From positions 1 through 64,000 of the forward strand of contig JBBKVO010000035.1 in NCBI GenBank assembly GCA_037968475.1: DNA of 64,000 nucleotides. The letters are read 5' to 3'. This document shows, in pieces, positions 8,442 through 17,036 of this stretch (positions are counted from its first letter, which is position 1; every line of letters starts with the position of its first letter). The notes beneath the pieces are model-generated. The model saw only the letters and a program-made list of their open reading frames with translations. It made no database searches and was not told where the DNA came from. The position numbers were made by a program, and so were the translations under genes. Source of the DNA: SB11 sp037968475. Lineage in GTDB: Bacteria > Bacteroidota > Bacteroidia > UBA8524.

Positions 8442-9809
8442 ATGGATTCAAAATATTTTACATCACCCTTTAAACCGCTTTATATAGCTGCTTTATTAGT
8501 GGCACTATTGCTGGGTAGTGAAGCCAAAGCACAGCTTAGCAATATGTTTACAGATACCCTAAACAAAGTATTGGCAGGCAAAGCGCAACAGTTTGATTTA
8601 AAAGGAGTATCAGCCTCAGTGGTATTTTCTGATGGCAGTGCATGGAAACAAACCAAGGGCTTTGCAGGCAATCAACCGTTAGACCCTAGTATGTTGTTTG
8701 AAATGGGAAGTAATACCAAAACTTTTACTGCTGCCCTTATTTTGTTGCTTGAGGAAGAAGGTAAGTTATCTATTAACGATACTATTTATAAATACATTTC
8801 GCCCTTAAAAAACGTAACCAACGGTATTACCATAAAACAATTGCTAACGCATACCAGCGGTTTGTATAACTATACCAATCATCCTGATTTTTTTAACGAT
8901 ATAAACACTTCTGACCCTACAGTGAAATGGGATATTGATGCTGTATTGGCTACTTATGTGGGCAATAAACTAGCTGAACCCGGACAAACTTTTGCCTACT
9001 GCAATACGGGTTTTGTTTTGTTAGGAAAAATTATTGAAAGTATTGAGGGCAAACCCTACCACGTAGTAATGCGCGAAAAACTGTTGAATAAACACGGATT
9101 AAACCATACTTATTTGCAGGGTTACGATAATTTTACCGAGCAAAGGGCTGAGACTTGGCTTAGTAACGGCGTGTATTTCGATTCTTCGTTTACCTCTTTT
9201 CTCACCGCTGCATGGGCAGCAGGAGGAATAGTGGCCACTGCTGAAGATTTGGCTACATGGGCGCGCAAATTGTATGGCGGCGAGGTGCTGTCGGCGGCAT
9301 CAATGGCTAAAATGACTACTAAGCTAAAAATAGGGACTACCACCTACCCAATGGGATTAAGTATGTTTTTTACCACTTTTATGGGTAAACAATTTTGGGG
9401 GCACGGCGGCGCAACGCTACAAAACAGCGAGATGGAATATAGTGTGGCATCAAAATACAGTGTGGTGGTGGTGTGTAACGAGCAAAATACTTATACCGAA
9501 GCCCTTACCATAAAACGCGCTATTGAGGAAGTACTCGAAAAAACATTGCCTCCTTTATCTACCCAAGAAACAGTTAAACCACAGTTTACAGTATATCCCA
9601 ATCCTGCCAACAATTTTGTAACCATTAGTATTGATAATGCTGTAAATAATACGGTAAAAATATATACCATTAACGGGCAGTTGGTACAACAGTTTCAAAA
9701 TTTTAAAGACAGTATGAAAGTATACAAAGCCGATATAGGCACGGGTATGTTTGTTGTAGAGGTAACTAATGCAAATGCAACCACTCGCCAACGAATTGTT
9801 ATGTATTAA
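8442..9809 (+). CDS. T9SS-exported serine hydrolase (beta-lactamase class C family)
   Basis: A 455-residue protein of the penicillin-binding protein/AmpC/esterase fold. The nucleophile motif SNTK (SxxK) has Ser near residue 90, YCN (YxN) has Tyr near 186, and HGG near 321 replaces the KTG of true beta-lactamases. The HGG form is usual in esterases and D-aminopeptidases of the family. An N-terminal signal (IAALLVALLLGSEAKA) exports it. The last 75 residues (YPNPANNFVTIS ... RQRIVMY) are a type A T9SS sorting domain, so it ends up secreted or on the surface. An upstream in-frame start would add 13 residues, but the ATG at 8442 lies just below the promoter. A LytS/LytTR pair follows after 24 bases. 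The substrate is unknown. Confidence 0.88.
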   Translation: MDSKYFTSPFKPLYIAALLVALLLGSEAKAQLSNMFTDTLNKVLAGKAQQFDLKGVSASVVFSDGSAWKQTKGFAGNQPLDPSMLFEMGSNTKTFTAALILLLEEEGKLSINDTIYKYISPLKNVTNGITIKQLLTHTSGLYNYTNHPDFFNDINTSDPTVKWDIDAVLATYVGNKLAEPGQTFAYCNTGFVLLGKIIESIEGKPYHVVMREKLLNKHGLNHTYLQGYDNFTEQRAETWLSNGVYFDSSFTSFLTAAWAAGGIVATAEDLATWARKLYGGEVLSAASMAKMTTKLKIGTTTYPMGLSMFFTTFMGKQFWGHGGATLQNSEMEYSVASKYSVVVVCNEQNTYTEALTIKRAIEEVLEKTLPPLSTQETVKPQFTVYPNPANNFVTISIDNAVNNTVKIYTINGQLVQQFQNFKDSMKVYKADIGTGMFVVEVTNANATTRQRIVMY

Positions 9810-9833
9810 CTAACTTGTGTGCATCAATATTTT

Positions 9834-10976
9834 ATGATAGCTGCCTACGAAAAATATATTAGCAAGCGGGTAAATAACCAATGGTTGTATGAAAACCTAC
9901 GGCATTTACCCGTTTTGTTGCTGGTGCAACTAATATTTATTGCTTTATGGATATTAATAGCAGTGCTAAACGACGAAAGCTCAATAAAAATTGAAGTGCT
10001 TACTCTGCACTCAATACTATTTCAGGTAGAGTTATTGGTAATACCTGTATGTGCTATAAATGTTACTTACTTTGTTCAAAAAAAAGCAGAACAAAACAAG
10101 GTAAAATCAAACAAAATAATATTTTACAAAGTATTGGGCACTGTGGTTGGCGTGCTTATAGGTACTGCCTTAACTGAAACCGTATACGCTGCCTATGGTA
10201 TTGTTGATGATGATGTAATATCGCTAGGAAAATATACAATAGACCCTATAACTACTAATTTTATTAGCTATTCAGTTTTTTCAATATTTATAGCCATTCC
10301 TCTATTTATAAAGCAGGCTAAACGCTACGAGCTTATGCTTGAGTTAAAAGAAAAAGAAATACACATACAACAAGCCGAACAAATGCTTGCCCAAGCAGAA
10401 TTGGAAACTTTGCAGGCAAAAATAAACCCTCATTTTTTATACAACGCCTTAAACTCTATTGCAGGCCTGATACACGATGAACCCGACAAAGCCGAAAAAA
10501 TGGTGCTTTCGCTGTCCGATTTATTTAGGTATAGTCTTAACACACAAGGGAAATCGTACACCACAGTTGCCGAAGAAATAACAATGGTGAAAACCTATTT
10601 AGAGATAGAAAAAACACGGTTTGAAGAGCAATTGCAATACACCATTACAATTGATGCCGATTGCGAAAACTATCTTATACCGCGTTTTCTAATACAGCCT
10701 TTGGTTGAGAATGCAATAAAACACGGCACATCAAAAGTAGAAAAGGGAGTTTTAGAAATAAGTGTATCAAAACAAGAAAATAGCTTGCAAATTATTGTAG
10801 CCGATAATGGTCCTCAATTTCCCCAACAAATGACAACAGGCTACGGAGTGCGAAATGTGAGCGAAAAACTTGATTTATTATTTCCAAAGAATAATAATGT
10901 CAGTTTTTATAATCACCCAAAAAAATATATTTTAATACAAATACATCAACTCAAAACAAACGCCAATGAAGTATAG
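9834..10976 (+). CDS. sensor histidine kinase, LytS/YehU type
   Basis: A membrane histidine kinase of about 380 residues. Four transmembrane helices occupy the N-terminal half, followed by a coiled coil (ELKEKEIHIQQAEQMLAQ) and the His_kinase domain with NPHFLYNALN (phosphorylated His near 200). The HATPase region has LVENAIKHG and ADNGPQF. There is no periplasmic sensor domain, so the signal is probably read within the membrane. A GTG at 9819 would add five residues; the ATG at 9834 is preferred but not proven. The gene overlaps the following response regulator by 11 bases, so translation is coupled. It phosphorylates that regulator. Confidence 0.88.
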   Translation: MIAAYEKYISKRVNNQWLYENLRHLPVLLLVQLIFIALWILIAVLNDESSIKIEVLTLHSILFQVELLVIPVCAINVTYFVQKKAEQNKVKSNKIIFYKVLGTVVGVLIGTALTETVYAAYGIVDDDVISLGKYTIDPITTNFISYSVFSIFIAIPLFIKQAKRYELMLELKEKEIHIQQAEQMLAQAELETLQAKINPHFLYNALNSIAGLIHDEPDKAEKMVLSLSDLFRYSLNTQGKSYTTVAEEITMVKTYLEIEKTRFEEQLQYTITIDADCENYLIPRFLIQPLVENAIKHGTSKVEKGVLEISVSKQENSLQIIVADNGPQFPQQMTTGYGVRNVSEKLDLLFPKNNNVSFYNHPKKYILIQIHQLKTNANEV

Positions 10977-11715
10977 TACTTTAATTGTTGATGATGAACG
11001 GATAGCTCGTAATCGCATGGTGAAGCTGTTGCAAAAGCACAGCGACCGCATTGATATTATTGGTGAGGCAGAAAATGGAATAATTGGTCTAGAGAAAATT
11101 AATACCCTGCAACCACAACTGGTTTTTTTAGATATTGAAATGCCGGGGCTAAACGGGTTTGAAATGCTGCAAAAAATAAACACACAGCCCAAAATAATAT
11201 TTACTACCGCCTACGACGAATTTGCCCTAAAGGCTTTTGAAGAAAACTCAGTTGATTATTTGGTGAAGCCCATACACCCTGAAAGGTTAGAGAAAGCTAT
11301 AAACAAACTTCACCAGCTGGATAGTTTTGCAGCCTTGCAACAACTTGCCCAACAATTAAGCCAGCCTGCTACGCAAAAAACACTAAGCACAATATCAGTG
11401 CCCATTGGCAATAAAATAGTATTAATTAAAATAGAAAATATAATACTTTTTAAGGCCGAAGATAAATACATAACCGTGTTTGATGCCGAAGGGAATAAAC
11501 ACATTATCACCCAAAGCCTTAACTACCTCGAGGGACAATTGCCTACTAATTTTATACGCGTGCACCGCACCTACATTATAAACAAAGATAAAATAGCCGA
11601 AATACGCAAAACCTTCAACAGTCGCTACCTATTTATAATGCAAGGTGCAGAAGCTGAAAGTGTGCAAACAGGCACCAGCTACACCACAGCAGTAAAAAAA
11701 GAATTCAGCGTTTAG
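10966..11715 (+). CDS. LytTR-family response regulator
   Basis: A 249-residue DNA-binding response regulator. The receiver domain has the acidic pair DDE near residues 9-11, the phospho-acceptor Asp56 in FLDIEMPG, the conserved Thr in FTTAYDEFA and Lys in YLVKPI. A short linker leads to a LytTR domain (residues 140-245, with LFKAEDKYITVF and FIRVHRTYIIN), which binds DNA through beta strands. It overlaps the kinase gene upstream and is its cognate partner. The targets are not visible in the sequence; the hydrolase gene upstream is a natural candidate. Confidence 0.9.
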   Translation: MKYSTLIVDDERIARNRMVKLLQKHSDRIDIIGEAENGIIGLEKINTLQPQLVFLDIEMPGLNGFEMLQKINTQPKIIFTTAYDEFALKAFEENSVDYLVKPIHPERLEKAINKLHQLDSFAALQQLAQQLSQPATQKTLSTISVPIGNKIVLIKIENIILFKAEDKYITVFDAEGNKHIITQSLNYLEGQLPTNFIRVHRTYIINKDKIAEIRKTFNSRYLFIMQGAEAESVQTGTSYTTAVKKEFSV

Positions 11716-11758
11716 TATACTTTTATCTTTTTATAGATAAAAATACTATTTTCACAGT

Positions 11759-12430
11759 ATGAAAAAACTGCTACTATTTACCCTAGTGCTAGTATTGGCA
11801 CTTAGTTTTAATGCCTGCAAAAAGGACGATAAAACCGAGCCTACAGGCAATACAGGTGGTAATAACCCCATTGATAGTACCCAAATAAAAGAACAACTTA
11901 TAGAAATAAAAACCAAATTTGGCACTATGTATATGTGGCTGTATAAAGAAACACCACTGCACCGTGCTAATTTTTTAAAATTGGCCAAAGACGAGTATTT
12001 TGATAGCACCACCTTCCATCGTATTATAGCAGGTTTTGTAGCACAGGGCGGCGACCCCAATACTAAAGATAATGACCCTAGCGACGATGGCAACGGAAGC
12101 CCCGGCTACACCGTGCCCGCCGAAATAAAAGCCAGCATAAAACACGATTATGGCGCAGTGGGCGCAGCGCGTATGCCTGATAATGTAAACCCCACCAAAG
12201 CATCTAGCGGATCGCAGTTTTATATAGTGGTAAACACAGCAGGCACACACAGCCTTGATGGCGGCTATACCGTTTTTGGTAAAATACTGGGCGGTATGCC
12301 CGTAGCACAAACCATAGTGAACCAGCCCAAAGGCACAAACGACAGACCCAATGAATTTATCCGTATGGATGTAAACATAGTAGAAAAAACACGTGCCGAC
12401 CTAAAAACAGAATTTAATTTCGTGCCATAA
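11759..12430 (+). CDS. cyclophilin-type peptidyl-prolyl isomerase lipoprotein
   Basis: A 223-residue prolyl isomerase that speeds protein folding in the periplasm. The signal peptide ends in a lipobox (LSFNAC), so it is a lipoprotein. The catalytic domain carries FHRIIAGFVAQGGD with the active-site Arg, Phe and Gln, then SSGSQFYIV and DGGYTVFGKI. The insertion between QGGD and AVGAARM (about 35 residues, Gly/Asp-rich) is usual for bacterial members. It is a single gene that ends in a strong hairpin at 12472-12512. Confidence 0.92.
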   Translation: MKKLLLFTLVLVLALSFNACKKDDKTEPTGNTGGNNPIDSTQIKEQLIEIKTKFGTMYMWLYKETPLHRANFLKLAKDEYFDSTTFHRIIAGFVAQGGDPNTKDNDPSDDGNGSPGYTVPAEIKASIKHDYGAVGAARMPDNVNPTKASSGSQFYIVVNTAGTHSLDGGYTVFGKILGGMPVAQTIVNQPKGTNDRPNEFIRMDVNIVEKTRADLKTEFNFVP

Positions 12431-12471
12431 CCTGTAAACTAAAAAACAGATTTTAGCTATACAGTTTAAAT

Positions 12472-12512
12472 CCCCGCATTTGTCAAACTTTAAAAGTTTG
12501 ACAAATGCAGGG
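12472..12512 (+). terminator. terminator after the cyclophilin gene
   Basis: Long hairpin in which CCCGCATTTGTCAAACTTT pairs with AAAGTTTGACAAATGCAGGG (one bulge), followed by an AT-rich tail. Confidence 0.8.
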
Positions 12513-12608
12513 ATTTATTTTAGCAGGTATAATGCTGTTGCTAGGTGGGCTTGGTGTTTCAGAAATGAATTATAAATATTGTAAATACATTTTTTTGTGG
12601 CACTTTGT

Positions 12609-13142
12609 ATGGGCATGGAATTTAAAAGCAGGTATCCAGGACAGGAAAAGGATGTGGCTAAAGGGGCATTAATTACAGCAATTTGCTTTCTTTTATTCTC
12701 TTCGTATCAATTACTTGTAAATTTCACATTTATAAACCCTTATTTAGAAATTACAGGAGAAATTGCCTATGCAGAGGCAGATACTAGAATGGAAAAGAGA
12801 AGCAGGCGAGGAACCATATACACAGTGTATTTATCAGAAATTTTATTTAAACTAAAAGGAAATAATAGAAGTTTTAGGCTAACAAGTGATGTAACCTATA
12901 ATCCGGGTGAACGGAAATATTATGAATTAGAAAAGCAGCTAAAAAAAAGCAAAGCAGTTACGGTATTAATACAAAGCTTTGATAAAAGAGAAACTGAACC
13001 TAAGGTTTTTGGGCTAAGTATTGATGGCGAGCAAATAAAAAATCCTGATGATTTAAAAAGTAATGAAGCACTTTTTCATGTTGCCATTTTTGCAATAGGT
13101 CTTATCATCTCACTGTTTTCGCTAAAAGTATTGCGCAAGTAA
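12609..13142 (+). CDS. hypothetical membrane protein
   Basis: About 177 residues. There is one transmembrane segment near the N-terminus (ALITAICFLLFSSYQLLV) and one at the C-terminus (HVAIFAIGLIISLFSLKV), with a soluble domain of about 100 residues between them. The layout resembles DUF3592-type proteins, but I see no diagnostic motif. A GTG at 12597 and an ATG at 12615 are alternative starts. It does not overlap its neighbours, and the ECF sigma gene downstream has its own promoter. Confidence 0.55.
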   Translation: MGMEFKSRYPGQEKDVAKGALITAICFLLFSSYQLLVNFTFINPYLEITGEIAYAEADTRMEKRSRRGTIYTVYLSEILFKLKGNNRSFRLTSDVTYNPGERKYYELEKQLKKSKAVTVLIQSFDKRETEPKVFGLSIDGEQIKNPDDLKSNEALFHVAIFAIGLIISLFSLKVLRK

Positions 13143-13194
13143 TATCGTTTATAATGATTTCTTGCACAGTGGCAAATCAAATTAACAATTCCTC

Positions 13195-13229
13195 TAAAAA
13201 ACTTTAAAGTAAATTCGTCGCTCGTCCGT
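13195..13229 (+). promoter_or_regulatory. putative ECF-type promoter of the sigma factor gene
   Basis: The block TAAAAAACTTTAAAGTAAA (13195-13213) and CGCTCGTCCGT ending at 13229 recur at 19286-19320 with identical spacing. The upstream half fits an AAC-type -35, and CGTCC is a plausible -10. The ATG at 13241 follows 11 bases later. The same arrangement in front of the sigma gene and of an Hsp20 operon suggests autoregulation. Confidence 0.6.
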
Positions 13230-13240
13230 TATCCTAAACA

Positions 13241-13810
13241 ATGGACGATTTGGAGGCAATGGCCAATAACTCTCGGCAAAATATTGTAAGTACTGTAAAA
13301 CAATACAGTCAACGCCTGTTTGGCTTTATCCGTGGGCGGGTGAAGACGGACGAGGATGCCGAAGACATTTTGCAAGATGTATGGTATCAGCTAAGCAATG
13401 TGGTAAATGTTGAGGAGATTGATCAAATGAGCGGCTGGCTGTTTCAGGTAGCACGCAATAGAATTATAGACCGTCAGCGAAAAAAAACCACACAATCGCT
13501 TGAAGATTTAAGCCTTGAAGACGAAGAAGGCGAAATGTTTTTGGCCGATATTTTATTAGCTGATGATAGCACGCCCGAAACCGAGTACCTTAAAAATATT
13601 TTTTGGCAAGAATTATTTGAAGCTTTGGATGAGCTGCCGCAAAAGCAACAACAAGTATTTATTATGAACGAGTTAGAGGATAAAACCCTGCAACAAATAG
13701 CCGACGAAACAGGCGAAAACTTAAAAACAATTATATCACGTAAGGGCTATGCCGTAAAACATTTGCGCAAACGCCTTAACAATTTATACAACGAATTATT
13801 AAATTATTAA
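13241..13810 (+). CDS. ECF RNA polymerase sigma factor
   Basis: A 189-residue group 4 sigma-70 factor. Region 2 runs from about residue 25 to 90 (DAEDILQDVWYQL, then GWLFQVARNRIIDRQRKK), with an acidic linker following. Region 4 (ALDELPQKQQQVFIMNELEDKTLQQIADETG) carries the helix-turn-helix. No classical anti-sigma factor gene follows; instead a 112-residue membrane protein begins 11 bases after the stop. The promoter block upstream is repeated in front of the Hsp20 operon at 19350, which makes that operon a likely target. The length is normal for the class. Confidence 0.92.
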   Translation: MDDLEAMANNSRQNIVSTVKQYSQRLFGFIRGRVKTDEDAEDILQDVWYQLSNVVNVEEIDQMSGWLFQVARNRIIDRQRKKTTQSLEDLSLEDEEGEMFLADILLADDSTPETEYLKNIFWQELFEALDELPQKQQQVFIMNELEDKTLQQIADETGENLKTIISRKGYAVKHLRKRLNNLYNELLNY

Positions 13811-13821
13811 AACACACTACC

Positions 13822-14160
13822 ATGAACGAAAATAGTTTTAGCACATTAAAAAAAGTATTACTCTTTATAGTTTTAGCACCAATATTTGTTTTTGGTTTTG
13901 GGCTAATAGTAATGCTGTTATGGAATAACCTGTTGCCGGAAATAATAGGCGTAAAAGCCATAAGCTTTTGGCAAGCAATAGGTATACTACTATTAAGTAA
14001 AATATTGTTTGGAGGTTTTGGCAACGGAGGTAAAGGCAAGCCTAATTTTGGAGGGAAGCAAAACCACGAATGGAAACAAAAGTGGCGCGGCATGAGTGAT
14101 GAAGAGCGCGATAAATTTAGAGAACAATGGAAAAAACGCTGTCGACCCGATAGTGAGTAG
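13822..14160 (+). CDS. small membrane protein co-transcribed with the ECF sigma factor
   Basis: 112 residues. Two hydrophobic segments (about 10-34 and 47-62) are followed by a Gly/Lys-rich stretch (GGFGNGGKGKPNFGGKQ) and a charged helix (MSDEERDKFREQWKKRC). The last part looks like the LTxxQ/CpxP-Spy helix type found in envelope stress sensors, but only over about 15 residues. Its position directly behind the sigma gene makes it a candidate modulator of that factor. This is an inference from position; no anti-sigma domain is visible. Confidence 0.6.
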   Translation: MNENSFSTLKKVLLFIVLAPIFVFGFGLIVMLLWNNLLPEIIGVKAISFWQAIGILLLSKILFGGFGNGGKGKPNFGGKQNHEWKQKWRGMSDEERDKFREQWKKRCRPDSE

Positions 14161-14307
14161 TTGATAGCACTTAATAAGCTGTAAATGCTATAATTATGTG
14201 AAATATTGTATTTGTAAGCTACTTATTTATAGTGCTTAGTAATTTCGTTTTGTAGCAATGGCAAAGTTTGTGTTTCTTTGCGGAGTAATTGGGGAATACA
14301 TTTAGTT

Positions 14308-15645
14308 ATGACTGAGTTTGAATTGATAATGCCCAAAATGGGCGAAAGTATTGCTGAGGCTACTATTATTAAATGGCTGAAGAACGAAGGTGATACCATA
14401 GAAGCCGATGAAAGCGTACTTGAAATAGCTACTGATAAAGTAGATAGCGAAGTGCCATCGCCAAAAGGCGGAGTACTTCTTAAAAGGCTTTATAACGAAG
14501 ATGATGTAGTAGAAGTAGGTAAGCCCATAGCTATTATTGGTATGGAAGGCGCAGGAGCACAACCCGCAGCCTCAACCTCTACACCTGCTGAAAAGTCCGA
14601 AAGCACACCCGCCCCTGTGGCCGAAGTACAAAAAACTTTTGAACGTGCCCAAGAAACAGCCGCACCCGCCAACAACGGAGCGCGTTTCTACTCGCCATTA
14701 GTATTAAACATAGCCCGTAGCGAAAACGTTAGCATGGGCGAGCTTGAAAATATGGCAGGCACAGGTAGCGAAGGTCGCGTAACCAAAAAAGATATATTGG
14801 CCTACGTAGCTAACCGTCAAAACGGAGCAGCACCTGCGGCACAACCGCAAGTAACAGTAAAAGAAAATAAACCTGCTGAAAAAGCAGTAGCTACACAACA
14901 AAGTAAAATATCAGCACCTGCCGTTAGCCTAAATGCTGGCGATGAGGTAATAGAAATGGATAGAATGCGTAAGCTAATTGCCGACCACATGGTGATGAGC
15001 AAACACATTGCACCCCACGTAACCTCTTTTGTTGAAGCCGATGTAACCAATATGGTCAACTGGCGCGAGAAAACAAAAGGCCCGTTTCTAAAACGCGAAG
15101 GCGAAAAACTAACCTTTACCCCATTGCTTATAGAAGCTATTGTAAAGGCTATAAAAGATTTTCCAATGATTAATATATCGGTAGATGGTACAAACCTTAT
15201 CCGCCGCAAAAATATTAATATAGGTATGGCAGCAGCACTACCTAGTGGTAACCTTATAGTACCCGTAATTAAAAATGCCGATACCAAAAACCTGTTAGGC
15301 TTAGTTCGTGAGGTGAACGACCTTGCCAACCGTGCCCGTAACAACAAACTTAGCCCTGATGATATACAAGGCGGCACATACACGCTAACCAACGTAGGTA
15401 CATTTGGCAACGTAATGGGTACACCCATTATAAACCAACCTCAAGTAGCCATTATGGCCGCAGGAGCAATACGCAAAAAACCAGCCGTTGTAGAAACCGA
15501 ATACGGTGATGTGATAGCTATACGCCACATGATGTACCTAAGCCACAGCTACGACCACCGTGTGGTTGACGGAGCACTAGGCGGTATGTTTGTTCGCCGT
15601 GTTGCCGACTATCTGGAGCAGTGGGACGTGAACCGCGAAATATAA
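14308..15645 (+). CDS. 2-oxoacid dehydrogenase E2 component (dihydrolipoyl acyltransferase)
   Basis: 445 residues. The E2 subunit moves the acyl group from lipoate to CoA in pyruvate, 2-oxoglutarate or branched-chain 2-oxoacid dehydrogenase complexes. The order is one lipoyl domain (residues 2-77, lipoyl Lys44 in TDKVDSE), an Ala/Pro-rich linker, a peripheral subunit-binding domain (ARFYSPLVLNIARSE ... VTKKDILAYV), a second linker, and the catalytic domain ending in SYDHRVVDG, where His417 and Asp421 are catalytic. An upstream TTG would add ten residues that are not family-like. No E1 or E3 gene is adjacent. The single lipoyl domain and PSBD sequence suggest a branched-chain type, but this is uncertain. 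Confidence 0.9.
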   Translation: MTEFELIMPKMGESIAEATIIKWLKNEGDTIEADESVLEIATDKVDSEVPSPKGGVLLKRLYNEDDVVEVGKPIAIIGMEGAGAQPAASTSTPAEKSESTPAPVAEVQKTFERAQETAAPANNGARFYSPLVLNIARSENVSMGELENMAGTGSEGRVTKKDILAYVANRQNGAAPAAQPQVTVKENKPAEKAVATQQSKISAPAVSLNAGDEVIEMDRMRKLIADHMVMSKHIAPHVTSFVEADVTNMVNWREKTKGPFLKREGEKLTFTPLLIEAIVKAIKDFPMINISVDGTNLIRRKNINIGMAAALPSGNLIVPVIKNADTKNLLGLVREVNDLANRARNNKLSPDDIQGGTYTLTNVGTFGNVMGTPIINQPQVAIMAAGAIRKKPAVVETEYGDVIAIRHMMYLSHSYDHRVVDGALGGMFVRRVADYLEQWDVNREI

Positions 15646-15679
15646 TTTAGCATAAAACGTAATCCATACAACTTATACA

Positions 15680-15705
15680 AAGCAGGCCACAAGCCTGCTT
15701 TTTTT
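15680..15705 (+). terminator. terminator of the E2 gene
   Basis: Stem AAGCAGGC / GCCTGCTT with loop CACAA, followed by a T tract. It is a typical intrinsic terminator. Confidence 0.88.
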
Positions 15706-15961
15706 ATGCCTATAATGTAATAGAAAAAGAGTTGCGCACACCATGCCTTTGTGTGTTGTATCATGCCGAGCGGAATCGAGGCACCGTGCGGTTAAAACTT
15801 ATGCAGAAATGTAATTTTTTTCTTGACTTTTAACACAGTTTATTCCCAACTTGATTGGGAATCTGTGCGATGATTTTACTAGACCTCCGCTCTCCTTCTA
15901 CGCCGCTCACGATGACCGCAACCGCACCGTTAAATGTACAATGAAAAATAAAAAACATCCT

Positions 15962-16074
15962 TTCCCCGAAGCGTCCCTCGCTTCGAGATAGCAACCCGTA
16001 GCGTTACGCTACAAAAAAGCTTTCGCCTAAACTAGAACAAGAATTAACTTTAAGCGTGGACGCTTGAAGGAACG
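15962..16074. repeat. type B palindrome-ended element, copy 1
   Basis: The ends (TTCCCCGAAGCGTCC and GGACGCTTGAAGGAACG) match the type A elements at 7.4-8.2 kb. The interior differs: it has a perfect GTAGCGTTACGCTAC hairpin and an AAAAAAGCTTTCGCC block instead of the TTTGCGT stem. A second copy lies at 16158-16272. Confidence 0.75.
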
Positions 16075-16157
16075 CAGAGCAATTTTTGCAATAACACTCA
16101 TCATATGCGGGTTACCACATTGAGCGAAGTCGAAATGTGGCAGGGTTGGACACTATC

Positions 16158-16272
16158 CGTTCCTCGAAGCGTCCCTCGCTTCGAGATAGCAACCGGTAGC
16201 GTTACGCTACAAAAAAGCTTTCGCCTAAACTAGAACAAAAATTAACTTCAAGCGTGGACGCTTGAAGGAACG
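16158..16272. repeat. type B palindrome-ended element, copy 2
   Basis: It differs from copy 1 at only a few positions and lies in the same orientation 196 bases away. The 83-base spacer between the copies is unrelated to the spacers of the type A array. Confidence 0.75.
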
Positions 16273-16325
16273 CCGAAACAAGTTCGGAACGGCTTAAAAT
16301 CGTGTCAATATTTGGATTTGGATCC

Positions 16326-16356
16326 CTGCTAACAGCTCCCCTCCTGCTGTTAGCAG
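16326..16356. repeat. isolated 11-bp hairpin
   Basis: CTGCTAACAGC (16326-16336) pairs perfectly with GCTGTTAGCAG (16346-16356) across a 9-base loop, with no T tract following. The function is unclear. Confidence 0.5.
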
Positions 16357-16474
16357 AGGATTAAGGAGAAATAGAAACTATACGAAGCCTTCCTCTCCAA
16401 TCACCAAACACCAATCACTAAAAACAGCTTATCAACAAATCAGCAAATCATACCTCAATAAATTTTAAAAATGG

Positions 16475-16482
16475 TACTTTTG
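16475..16482 (+). promoter_or_regulatory. -7 box of the Fur-family gene
   Basis: TACTTTTG fits TAnnTTTG, 20 bases upstream of the ATG at 16503. It probably serves both this regulator and purA. Confidence 0.5.
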
Positions 16483-16502
16483 CTTTTTATTTTTGTTGAG
16501 TA

Positions 16503-17006
16503 ATGGTGAGCCGCCAAATAGCACCTGAAGAAGTACGGAAAATTTTTACTGATTATCTTGAACAGAAGAAGCAGCGCAAGACTCCTGAACGCTATGCTAT
16601 ACTAGACGAGATATACAGCAAGAAAGAACATTTTGATGTGGAATCGCTGTACATACAGATGAAAAACCGCAACTACCATGTTAGCCGTGCCACCGTGTAC
16701 AATACCCTTGATTTGTTGTTGGATTGTGGTTTGGTTACCAAACACCAATTTGGCAAAAATATGGCACAGTTTGAGCGTAGCTATGGCTTTCGCCAGCACG
16801 ACCACCTTATTTGCAACCGCTGCAATGATGTGATAGAGTTTTGCGACCCACGTATACAGCAAATACAAACCATGATGGGCGAATTGCTAAAGTTCGACAT
16901 CACAGGGCACTCACTAAACCTGTTTGGTGCACCACAGCTAAACGCCGATGGAAGCTGCACCAACTGCAACAAAATTTTTAAAGAAGAAGAGAAACAAAAT
17001 TCATAA
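16503..17006 (+). CDS. Fur-family transcriptional regulator
   Basis: A 167-residue metal- or peroxide-responsive repressor. The winged helix lies at the N-terminus (TPERYAILDEIYSK, then YHVSRATVYNTLDLLLDCGLV, the recognition helix). The dimerisation domain has HDHLICNRCNDVIEF, with the HxH metal ligands and the first CxxC zinc pair, and the end has CTNCNKIF, the second CxxC. Both structural zinc pairs are intact. Whether it senses iron, zinc or peroxide cannot be decided from these residues alone. It sits 30 bases before purA and is probably co-transcribed with it. Confidence 0.9.
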   Translation: MVSRQIAPEEVRKIFTDYLEQKKQRKTPERYAILDEIYSKKEHFDVESLYIQMKNRNYHVSRATVYNTLDLLLDCGLVTKHQFGKNMAQFERSYGFRQHDHLICNRCNDVIEFCDPRIQQIQTMMGELLKFDITGHSLNLFGAPQLNADGSCTNCNKIFKEEEKQNS

Positions 17007-17036
17007 TACAAACACAGCAACTTTTTTTACAGATAG

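Larger units (their letters stand above)
15646..16502. other. 857-base non-coding region with repeats
   Basis: No gene is seen. It holds the terminator of the E2 gene, an ATTCCCAA/TTGGGAAT hairpin near 15842 that is also present in variant form near 7300, two type B palindromic elements (15962-16074 and 16158-16272), an 11-bp hairpin CTGCTAACAGC/GCTGTTAGCAG (16326-16356), and the promoter of the Fur-family gene. Confidence 0.75.

Noticed and set aside
14817..15428. A 203-codon open frame antisense to the E2 acyltransferase gene
   Set aside because: It lies fully inside a well-supported gene in the opposite frame and has no recognisable domain.
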